Source of the DNA: Cognatiluteimonas sedimenti
GTDB taxonomy: Bacteria; Pseudomonadota; Gammaproteobacteria; Xanthomonadales; Xanthomonadaceae
Direction of reading: 5' to 3'
NCBI RefSeq assembly: GCF_022808325.1
Contig: NZ_JALGCL010000002.1
Span: forward strand, 459,908 to 523,907
DNA length: 64,000 nt
Shown: positions 58,501 through 64,000 of the stretch, piece by piece
Layout: each line of letters begins with the position of its first letter
How positions within the stretch are numbered: the stretch's first letter is position 1
Translations under genes and position numbers: made by a program
The notes under the pieces: model-generated
What the model was told of the DNA's origin: nothing
The model's input: the letters and a program-made list of their open reading frames with translations, nothing else
The model's database searches: none

Positions 58501-59009
58501 TGGCGGGACAGCGCGGGAAGGAATTGACCCACATCGATCGCGCCGGGCGCCCGGCGATGGTCGATGTCTCGGACAAGGTCGTCACGCCGCGCGTGGCCGT
58601 GGCCGAGTGCCGGGTGCGCTTCCCGGCGGCAGTTGCCGCGCAGTTGCGCGCCAGCGGGCTGAAGAGCGCCAAGGGCGGCATCGTCGAAACCGCGATCGTC
58701 GCTGGCACCATGGCGGCCAAGCGCACGCACGAACTGATCCCGTTCTGCCATCCGTTGCCGATCGACGGCTGCCGCATCGCGATCCGGTGGCACGGCGAGC
58801 GCGAGCTGCGGATCGAATGCATGGTGAAGGCCACGCACCGCACCGGCGTGGAGATGGAAGCGTTGACCGGCGCGATGGTCGCGGCGCTGACGGTGTACGA
58901 CATGTGCAAGGCGCTGTCGCACGCGATCGTGCTGGGCCCGGCGAAGCTGCTCGGCAAGCGTGGCGGCAAGCACGACTTCGGCGCCGATGCGATCGGGAAG
59001 GCGGGCTGA
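58497..59009 (+). CDS. moaC: Cyclic pyranopterin monophosphate synthase
   Basis: MoaC rearranges the MoaA product to cPMP. The 170-residue product has [18 protein letters not shown], the conserved [17 protein letters not shown] (substrate-binding His and Lys) and [32 protein letters not shown]. It starts ATG ATG at 58497, overlapping the moaA stop. The stop is TGATG with moaD. Confidence 0.96.
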   Translation: MMAGQRGKELTHIDRAGRPAMVDVSDKVVTPRVAVAECRVRFPAAVAAQLRASGLKSAKGGIVETAIVAGTMAAKRTHELIPFCHPLPIDGCRIAIRWHGERELRIECMVKATHRTGVEMEALTGAMVAALTVYDMCKALSHAIVLGPAKLLGKRGGKHDFGADAIGKAG

Positions 59010-59248
59010 TGCTGGTCAATGTGCTGTATTTCGCCAGCCTGCGCGATGCCGCTGGCATTTCCGGCGAGACGCTGGAGACGCAGGCGCCGGACCTGCGCGC
59101 GCTGTACGCGCAGTTGCAGGCCCGCCACGGCTTCGCCTTGCCCGTCCAACGGCTGCGGGTCGCGGTGGACGGCGCGTTCGCCGACTGGGGCGCGCCGCCG
59201 GTGCATGGCAGCGAGATCGCCTTCATTCCGCCGGTATCGGGTGGCTGA
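59009..59248 (+). CDS. moaD: Molybdopterin synthase sulfur carrier subunit
   Basis: A 79-residue ubiquitin-like protein ending in the required Gly-Gly (PPVSGG), the site of thiocarboxylation. [20 protein letters not shown] is standard. It overlaps moaC by one base (TGATG) and abuts moaE by 1 nt. Confidence 0.93.
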   Translation: MLVNVLYFASLRDAAGISGETLETQAPDLRALYAQLQARHGFALPVQRLRVAVDGAFADWGAPPVHGSEIAFIPPVSGG

Positions 59249-59249
59249 G

Positions 59250-59669
59250 ATGGCGCGCTTCCGGCTGTCCGAAACCCCGTTCGACACCGCCACCTTGCGT
59301 GCGCAACTGCTCGACGCGCGCGTTGGCGCCTACGCCAGTTTCGAGGGCTGGGTGCGCGACCACAACGACGACCGCAACGTCCACGGCCTGCGCTACGAGG
59401 CCTATGCGACGTTGGCGCAAAGCGAAGGCGAGGCGGTCCTGGCCGAAGCCCTGGCGACGTTCGACATCCTCGACGCCCACTGCGTGCATCGCACCGGCGA
59501 GCTGGCGGTCGGCGAACTGGCCGTCTGGGTCGGCGTCACCGCCGCGCACCGCGATGCCGCCTTCGCCGCCTGCCGCTACGTCATCGACGAAGTGAAGTCG
59601 CGCGTCCCGATCTGGAAGCACGAGCGCTACGCAGACGGCGACGCCGGCTGGCTGCACCCGCAAAGCTGA
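59250..59669 (+). CDS. moaE: Molybdopterin synthase catalytic subunit
   Basis: MoaE inserts the dithiolene sulfurs carried by MoaD. The 139-residue product has YASFEGWVRDHNDDRNVHGLRYEAY, VHRTGELAVGELAVWVGVTAAHRDAAF and KSRVPIWKHERYADG (catalytic Lys). ATG 59250 is used; an in-frame GTG at 59241 is possible. Last gene of the cluster; mobA, mobB and moeA are not nearby. Confidence 0.95.
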   Translation: MARFRLSETPFDTATLRAQLLDARVGAYASFEGWVRDHNDDRNVHGLRYEAYATLAQSEGEAVLAEALATFDILDAHCVHRTGELAVGELAVWVGVTAAHRDAAFAACRYVIDEVKSRVPIWKHERYADGDAGWLHPQS

Positions 59670-59729
59670 TTCCGGAGAACCACCGCGTTCGCGTAGCTTC
59701 GAGCCCCGGGAACTCCGTCAAAGGAGAGC

Positions 59730-59843
59730 CCCCCTTTTTGCAAAAGGGGGCGCGGCGAAGCCGCGGGGAAATTGGAGGCGATGGCCCTGGGGCCCAAAGT
59801 TTGCGCAGCGAACTTTGGGGTCTGTTGCGCGGCGCGGAACAGA
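59730..59843. repeat. Array of three hairpins between moaE and 4.5S RNA
   Basis: In order: CCCCCTTTT/AAAAGGGGG (59730-59750), CCCAAAGTT/AACTTTGGG (59793-59819) and TCTGTT/AACAGA (59821-59843). The last two lie just downstream of the 4.5S RNA 3' end on the minus strand and could end its transcript. The first has no T-run. Bases 59670-59729 show nothing recognisable. Confidence 0.55.
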
Positions 59844-59848
59844 CGGGC

Positions 59849-59956
59849 GATGGCCCCGCCAACTGACCTCGGCGCCCGCATCGATCGATACCGTTGCTGC
59901 CTTCCGGCCCTGGCGGGGTTTTCGACCTAGCGTCGCGAGGGGCCGACGGGGCCACC
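59849..59956 (-). ncRNA. ffs: Signal recognition particle 4.5S RNA
   Basis: The minus strand contains the conserved SRP tip CAGGGCCGGAAGGCAGCAACGG (here CCGGAAGG plus GCAGC). The ends GGTGGCCCCG and CGGGGCCATC pair, giving a ~108-nt hairpin. 4.5S RNA forms SRP with Ffh for co-translational targeting. Nearby dnaX and tRNA-Ser are typical neighbours. End positions are approximate. Confidence 0.9.
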
Positions 59957-60005
59957 ATAGAGACGGGAAACTTCCGCTCGATGATCGAGCGGGTTTTCCT
60001 TTGGA

Positions 60006-60029
60006 AGCCCGGCCATGGATGGCCGGGCT
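60006..60029 (-). terminator. Hairpin between tRNA-Ser (GGA) and 4.5S RNA
   Basis: The near-perfect palindrome AGCCCGGCCAT-GG-ATGGCCGGGCT lies 24 nt past the tRNA 3' end on the minus strand. It is followed by TTCC but no long T-run. A second hairpin CCGCTCGA-TGA-TCGAGCGG (59974-59992) sits closer to the 4.5S gene. Confidence 0.6.
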
Positions 60030-60052
60030 CTTGTGCAGGGAGCGCGCATAAC

Positions 60053-60145
60053 TGGCGGAGAGAGGGGGATTCGAACCCCCGAAGCGCGGTTTAGACGCTT
60101 ACACACTTTCCAGGCGTGCTCCTTCAACCACTCGGACACCTCTCC
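60053..60145 (-). tRNA. tRNA-Ser (GGA)
   Basis: A 93-nt class II tRNA on the minus strand. Acceptor GGAGAGG pairs with the 3' CTCTCC segment. The anticodon stem-loop CACGCCTGGAAAGTGTG carries GGA. Long variable arm, GGGGTTCGAATCCCC T arm, discriminator G and encoded CCA. It is head-to-head with dnaX. Confidence 0.95.
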
Positions 60146-60272
60146 GCTGGACCGCGCATTCTAGCGAGGCCCCCGGGCCATCACAACAACTGCCGGCCGT
60201 CCACGGGGACGCGGCGGCGCGCGCGCCGTGCCCGGGCAAGCAAATTCCGCCGGGGCGCGGCAGAATGTCCGC

Positions 60273-62000
60273 ATGTCCTACCTCGTCCTCGCCCGCAAGT
60301 GGCGCCCCCGGCGTTTTTCCGAACTGGTCGGGCAGGAGCACGTGGTGCGGGCGCTGACCAACGCGCTGGATTCGGGACGCGTCCACCATGCCTTCCTGTT
60401 CAGCGGTACCCGCGGCGTGGGCAAGACCACGATCGCGCGGATCTTCGCCAAGTCGCTGAACTGCGAGCGCGGCACTTCGGCCGAGCCTTGCGGCGAATGC
60501 GAGACCTGCAAGGCGATCGACGCCGGCCGTTTCATCGACCTGCTGGAGATCGACGCCGCTTCCAACACCGGCGTCGACGACGTCCGCGAACTGATCGACA
60601 ACGCCCAGTACATGCCCAGCCGCGGCCGGGTGAAGGTGTACCTCATCGACGAGGTGCACATGCTCTCCAAGAATGCATTCAACGCGCTGTTGAAGACGCT
60701 CGAGGAACCCCCGGGGCACGTCAAGTTCCTGCTCGCGACGACCGATCCGCAGAAGCTGCCGGTGACGGTGCTGTCGCGCTGCCTGCAGTTCAACCTCAAG
60801 CGCCTGGACGAGGACCAGATCGCCGGGCAGATCACCATGATCCTCCAGGCCGAGGGGATCGCAGCCGATGCCGGTGCGATCCGGCAACTGGCGAAGGGCG
60901 CCGACGGCAGCCTGCGCGACGGGTTGTCGCTGCTCGACCAGGCCATCGCCTATACCGGCGCCAGCAGCGGCGGGGCCGGACTCGACGCCGCCGCGGTCGC
61001 GAGCATGCTCGGCAGCGTCGACCGCACCCGGGTCGATGGCCTGCTGCAGGCGTTGGCCGACGGCGACGGTGGCGCCTTGCTGGGCGAGGTCGCGACCCTG
61101 GCGGGGTTTTCGCCGGACTGGGACGGGGTGCTGGACGCGCTCGCCGACGCGCTGCATCGCGTGCAGGTGCGGCAACTGGTGCCCGGCGTCGAGATCGAAG
61201 GCGATGGCGTCGACATCGATGGCCTGGCCGCGAAGCTGCGGCCGGAGCTGGTGCAGCTGTGGTACCAGATGGCGCTGGGCGCACGCCGCGACCTCGCGCT
61301 GGCGCCGGGGCCGCGTGCCGGGTTCGAGATGGCGGTGTTGCGGATGCTGGCATTCCGGCCGGCGGAAGCCGGCGTGCAGGCGACGTCCGCCGGCGGCGGC
61401 GCGGCGCCGCGCGTCTCCGGTGCCGCCGCAGCCAAAGCCGCGCTCGCCGAGACGACGCCCGCGCGCAGCGCCCGCGTTACGCCCGTGCCCGCACCGGCGC
61501 CGGCGGTCGCGACGTCGCCGGCGCGGCCGCCACGCATCGCCGAACCGCTGCCGCCGCCACCGCCACCTCCACCTCCACCGCAGGCTGCGATGGGTACGCC
61601 ACCGGCGGTTGTCCTGGATGCCGACCGCTGGCTGCAGCTGGTGGCGGCCAGCGACCTCAAGGGCCCGGCCCGGGAACTGGCCGCGCATGCGGCCTTCCTC
61701 GATTACGAAGCCGGCGTGCTGCGGCTGGCATTGTCGCCCGCCGATGAACTGCTCAAGTCCCCGGGTTCGATCAACGCGCTGGTGCAGGCGCTCGCGCCGG
61801 CGCTCGGGGCGCCGCCGCAGGTCCGCTTCGAGGCTGCCGCGGCCGGCGGCGAAACCCTGCACCAGCGCAGCGAACGCGAGCGCGACGCGCGCCAGGCCGC
61901 AGCCGAAACCGCTTTCCTGGCCGACCCGGGCGTGCAGCAGCTGATCCGGCAGCATGGCGCGCAGGTCGTGCCCGATTCCATCCGGCCGTTCGACGAATAG
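60273..62000 (+). CDS. dnaX: DNA polymerase III subunits gamma/tau
   Basis: DnaX is the clamp-loader ATPase. The 575-residue product has MSYLVLARKWRPRRFSELVGQEHVVRAL, Walker A GTRGVGKTTIARI, the zinc module CGECETC, the DEVHMLS box, and sensor motifs TTDPQKLPVTVLSRC. After residue ~370 a Pro/Ala linker, including a run of 11 prolines, leads to a tau C-terminal domain. No A-rich slippery heptamer is seen in the linker region, so gamma by frameshift is not evident. A CAGAAT hexamer lies 6 nt before the ATG. Confidence 0.96.
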   Translation: MSYLVLARKWRPRRFSELVGQEHVVRALTNALDSGRVHHAFLFSGTRGVGKTTIARIFAKSLNCERGTSAEPCGECETCKAIDAGRFIDLLEIDAASNTGVDDVRELIDNAQYMPSRGRVKVYLIDEVHMLSKNAFNALLKTLEEPPGHVKFLLATTDPQKLPVTVLSRCLQFNLKRLDEDQIAGQITMILQAEGIAADAGAIRQLAKGADGSLRDGLSLLDQAIAYTGASSGGAGLDAAAVASMLGSVDRTRVDGLLQALADGDGGALLGEVATLAGFSPDWDGVLDALADALHRVQVRQLVPGVEIEGDGVDIDGLAAKLRPELVQLWYQMALGARRDLALAPGPRAGFEMAVLRMLAFRPAEAGVQATSAGGGAAPRVSGAAAAKAALAETTPARSARVTPVPAPAPAVATSPARPPRIAEPLPPPPPPPPPPQAAMGTPPAVVLDADRWLQLVAASDLKGPARELAAHAAFLDYEAGVLRLALSPADELLKSPGSINALVQALAPALGAPPQVRFEAAAAGGETLHQRSERERDARQAAAETAFLADPGVQQLIRQHGAQVVPDSIRPFDE

Positions 62001-62012
62001 GAAACAGACGCC

Positions 62013-62333
62013 ATGCGTGGAAACATCGCCCAGCTCATGCAGCAAGCGCAGAAGATGCAGGAAGACATGCAGCGCGCGCAGGAGGAGCTCGCCCGCCTCG
62101 AAGTCGTCGGCAATGCCGGCGGCGGCATGGTCGAGGTCACCCTCAGCGGGCGCATGGAATGCCGCAAGGTGCGCATCGACCCGACGGTGCTGTCGGATCC
62201 CGAGATGGCCGAAGACCTGGTCGCGGCGGCGTTCAACGATGCCGTCAACAAGGCGAACGCCGCCTCGCAGGAAAAGCTCGGCGCCGCGACCGCCGGGATG
62301 CAGTTGCCGCCCGGGCTGAAGCTCCCGTTTTGA
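62013..62333 (+). CDS. ybaB: YbaB/EbfC nucleoid-associated protein
   Basis: A 106-residue DNA-binding protein with [26 protein letters not shown] (coiled-coil), [30 protein letters not shown] and [14 protein letters not shown]. It starts 12 nt after dnaX; dnaX-ybaB-recR is a conserved order. Suggested roles are gene regulation and recombination support. Confidence 0.96.
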   Translation: MRGNIAQLMQQAQKMQEDMQRAQEELARLEVVGNAGGGMVEVTLSGRMECRKVRIDPTVLSDPEMAEDLVAAAFNDAVNKANAASQEKLGAATAGMQLPPGLKLPF

Positions 62334-62496
62334 TCCTGTCCGGGACTTCCGCGCGGGCGGGAACCCCGCGGCTGCATGCCGTGGCGCCCGGCAAGGGGTC
62401 GGGTTTCCTTCCGGCAACGGAAGGGATTGAAGTCGCAACGTCGAGAGCAAGAGGCAGGCCGATCCCCGCCTGCGCGGGACATGATGATCGCAGGCA
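62334..62496. repeat. Intergenic spacer with REP-like word
   Basis: The 163-bp gap between ybaB and recR carries GATCCCCGCCTGCGCGGG (62460-62477), a GC palindrome resembling REP-type elements of Xanthomonadaceae, and TTCCTTCCGGCAACGGAAGGG (62406-62426), an imperfect hairpin. No ORF is convincing. The family link is from memory. Confidence 0.45.
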
Positions 62497-63093
62497 ATGA
62501 GCGCATCCCTCCTCGAACAACTGATCGAAGCGTTCCGCGTCCTGCCCGGCGTCGGCCAGAAGACCGCGCAACGCATGGCCTACCACGTGCTCGAACGCGA
62601 GCGCGACGGCGGCCGCCGGCTGGCCGAGGCGCTGGGCGCCGCGGTCGAGCGCATCGGCCATTGTGCCCGCTGCCGCGACTTCAGCGAAACCGCGCTGTGC
62701 GCGACCTGCGCCAGCGCCGCGCGCGACACGCATTCGTTGTGCGTGGTCGAATCGCCCGCCGACCGCCTCGCGATCGAACAGGCCACCGGCTATCGCGGCC
62801 TCTATTTCGTGCTGCAGGGACGCTTGAGCCCGCTGGACGGCATCGGGCCGCGTGAACTCGGCCTGGACAGCCTCGCCGCGCGCCTGGCGGAGGGCGAAGT
62901 GCGCGAGCTGATCATCGCCACCAACCCGACGGTCGAAGGCGAAGCCACGGCGCACTACCTCGCGCAGCTCGCGCGCCAGCATGGCGTCCGCCCCAGCCGG
63001 CTGGCGCACGGCGTGCCGCTGGGCGGGGAACTCGAATACGTGGATCGCGGCACCCTCTCGCATGCGTTCGGCAGCCGCAGCGAGATGCCCTAG
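62497..63093 (+). CDS. recR: Recombination mediator RecR
   Basis: RecR acts with RecO/RecF in loading RecA at gaps. The 198-residue product has the HhH motif [17 protein letters not shown], the zinc finger [17 protein letters not shown], and the Toprim domain with [12 protein letters not shown] and [18 protein letters not shown]. Length and order are standard. Third gene of dnaX-ybaB-recR, after the only sizeable gap of the operon. Confidence 0.97.
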   Translation: MSASLLEQLIEAFRVLPGVGQKTAQRMAYHVLERERDGGRRLAEALGAAVERIGHCARCRDFSETALCATCASAARDTHSLCVVESPADRLAIEQATGYRGLYFVLQGRLSPLDGIGPRELGLDSLAARLAEGEVRELIIATNPTVEGEATAHYLAQLARQHGVRPSRLAHGVPLGGELEYVDRGTLSHAFGSRSEMP

Positions 63094-63167
63094 GGCGCTG
63101 CGGGCCTGGCAAGGGCGCGTGCGCGTTCGGCGTTAACATCCAGCCTTCGATCCCGGAGCACGACGCC

Positions 63168-63515
63168 ATGGACACCATCTTCCACAAGATCATCCGTCGC
63201 GAGATCCCGGCCGACATCGTGTTCGAGGACGAGCACGTGATCGCGTTCCGCGACATCGCGCCCCAGGCGCCGGTGCACGTGTTGTTCGTGCCCAAGATCG
63301 ACATCGCCACCCTCGACGACCTGCAGCCGTCGCAATCCGAAGTCGTCGGACACCTCGCGCTGGCCGCGGCCGCCTACGCCCGGCGCGAGGGCTTCGCCGA
63401 AGACGGCTACCGCATCGTCATGAATTGCAACGGCGACGGCGGGCAGACGGTGTTCCAGCTCCACCTGCACTTGCTCGCGGGTGCGCCGCTGGGGCATTTC
63501 GGAACCGCGCGCTGA
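63168..63515 (+). CDS. HIT-family hydrolase (HinT-like)
   Basis: The 115-residue protein has the histidine triad QLHLHLLAG (H-x-H-x-H in variant form) and IFHKIIRREIPADIVFEDEHVIAFRDIAPQAPVHVLFVPK, matching HinT purine nucleoside phosphoramidases. A ribosome site CGGAGCA lies 8 nt before the ATG. It follows recR on the same strand. Confidence 0.93.
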   Translation: MDTIFHKIIRREIPADIVFEDEHVIAFRDIAPQAPVHVLFVPKIDIATLDDLQPSQSEVVGHLALAAAAYARREGFAEDGYRIVMNCNGDGGQTVFQLHLHLLAGAPLGHFGTAR

Positions 63516-63688
63516 CGCCGGATGCGTCGTCGGCGCCGTTGGCCGCGCGCGTCCGGAGATCTGGGTCGCATCGCCGGCTTCTTTCCGGTAGCGCCAGATT
63601 CTTCGGCGGAGGTTCCCACCGCTGGCGGCGGTGTTCCAGCCGATTCCCGTGTTGCCTGATCGCACGCCTTCGGCGCGACCTGATGGGC
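63516..63688. other. Spacer downstream of the HIT gene
   Basis: I see no convincing ORF here: open frames are short and lack ribosome sites. It separates the HIT gene from the palindromic elements beginning at 63689. No clear terminator. Confidence 0.4.
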
Positions 63689-63780
63689 CCCGGCGTGGCC
63701 GCCAGCCCTTCGGGGCAAATGTCCCCCGGCCTGCGGCCTCCTCCTTTATTTCGCCCCGAAGGGCCGGCGGCCACGCCGGG
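63689..63780. repeat. Palindromic element, copy A
   Basis: Outer arms CCCGGCGTGGCCGCC (63689-63703) and 63766-63780 are perfect inverted copies; inner arms CCCTTCGGGGC/GCCCCGAAGGG add 11 bp. The loop and its edge, 63720-63754, form a 35-bp core (TGTCCCCCGGCC...TTTATTTCGC) that recurs inverted in copy B with one mismatch. No ORF. Confidence 0.75.
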
Positions 63781-63858
63781 ACGTCGGATCGCAGGCCTGC
63801 CGAAGAGCCTAGCTCTGCCTTCTCTCGTGAGTCACTTCGCAACTCGCAACGCGGGATG

Positions 63859-63928
63859 CGGACGCCTTTGGGTGCGAAATAAAGGAGGAGGCCGAAGGCC
63901 GGGGGACATTCGCACCCAAAGGCGTCCG
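63859..63928. repeat. Palindromic element, copy B (inverted)
   Basis: A perfect 20-bp stem, 63859-63878 (CGGACGCCTTTGGGTGCGAA) with 63909-63928. The segment 63874-63908 is the reverse complement of the core of copy A with one mismatch and contains the SD-like word AAAGGAGGAGG. Stem sequences differ completely between A and B though the core is the same. Confidence 0.75.
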
Positions 63929-64000
63929 TATCCGGCGCCCGACGAATGTCCGTATCCGGCGCCCGACGAATGTCCGTATCCGGCGCCCGACGAATGTCCG
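63924..64000 (+). repeat. 24-bp tandem repeat running into the window edge
   Basis: Three identical copies of a 24-bp unit (GTCCGTATCCGGCGCCCGACG + AAT) at 63924-63947, 63948-63971 and 63972-63995, then five bases of a fourth. The first copy starts inside the right arm of palindrome B. True copy number is unknown because the window ends. Confidence 0.9.

Noticed and set aside
63631..63882. Small plus-strand ORF of 83 codons at the right end
   Set aside because: It reads through the palindromic elements, has no ribosome site and no recognisable domain.

Overview
The window is high-GC gammaproteobacterial chromosome. Gene content and order point to Xanthomonadaceae/Lysobacteraceae (Lysobacter, Luteimonas or a close relative): tig-clpP-clpX-lon-hupB-tRNA-ppiD-fabI, a phoB-phoR-ppk-ppx block, a Kdo-kinase/GT9 pair, and family-type dispersed palindromes between genes. 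The genus assignment is inference. Almost everything is chromosomal core. I see no insertion sequence, prophage, CRISPR array or rRNA operon.

Layout. 1-6.8 kb: partial SPFH gene with a tandem-palindrome operator, a lipoprotein, purT, a small unknown gene, then the minus-strand run amidase-tesB-unknown-bpt. 6.9-20.4 kb: hydrolase-rlmKL, a methyltransferase, two pirins, small exported proteins, endonuclease V, mfd, an acetyltransferase, a CDF transporter and rlmJ. 20.6-25.9 kb: a tightly overlapping operon of a YtrA-type GntR regulator, an ABC ATPase, a permease with a large extracytoplasmic domain and an S9 peptidase, behind a perfect inverted-repeat operator. It is the most system-like unit in the window. 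26-33.7 kb: PAP2 phosphatase-GT4, then phoB-phoR-ppk-ppx behind an 11-bp-periodic Pho box. 34-37.6 kb: BepA-like protease, glutaredoxin (TTG start), an AhpD-like protein and NAD-type isocitrate dehydrogenase.

37.7-48.2 kb: four tRNA genes (Pro, Arg, His, Lys), a terminator, a repeat-rich spacer, tRNA-Leu, and the proteostasis block tig, clpP, clpX, lon, hupB, ppiD with tRNA-Val and tRNA-Asp. 48.2-54.1 kb: fabI, mltD-gloB facing methyltransferase-rnhA-dnaQ, a PP2C phosphatase and tRNA-Ser. 54.2-59.7 kb: DUF6165, GT9 and kdkA (LPS core), with kdkA running into an MBL hydrolase and moaA-C-D-E. 59.7-64 kb: hairpin array, 4.5S RNA, tRNA-Ser, dnaX-ybaB-recR and an HIT protein, then two facing palindromic elements sharing a core and a 24-bp tandem repeat cut by the window edge.

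Coupling is visible as ATGA or GTGA start/stop overlaps (hydrolase/rlmKL, the ABC operon, phoR/ppk, grx/AhpD, gloB/mltD, methyltransferase/rnhA, MBL/moaA/moaC). Several genes have a -10-like hexamer 6-7 nt before the start codon, suggesting leaderless mRNAs. Promoter, operator and repeat calls come from reading the sequence by eye; no alignment or folding program was run.
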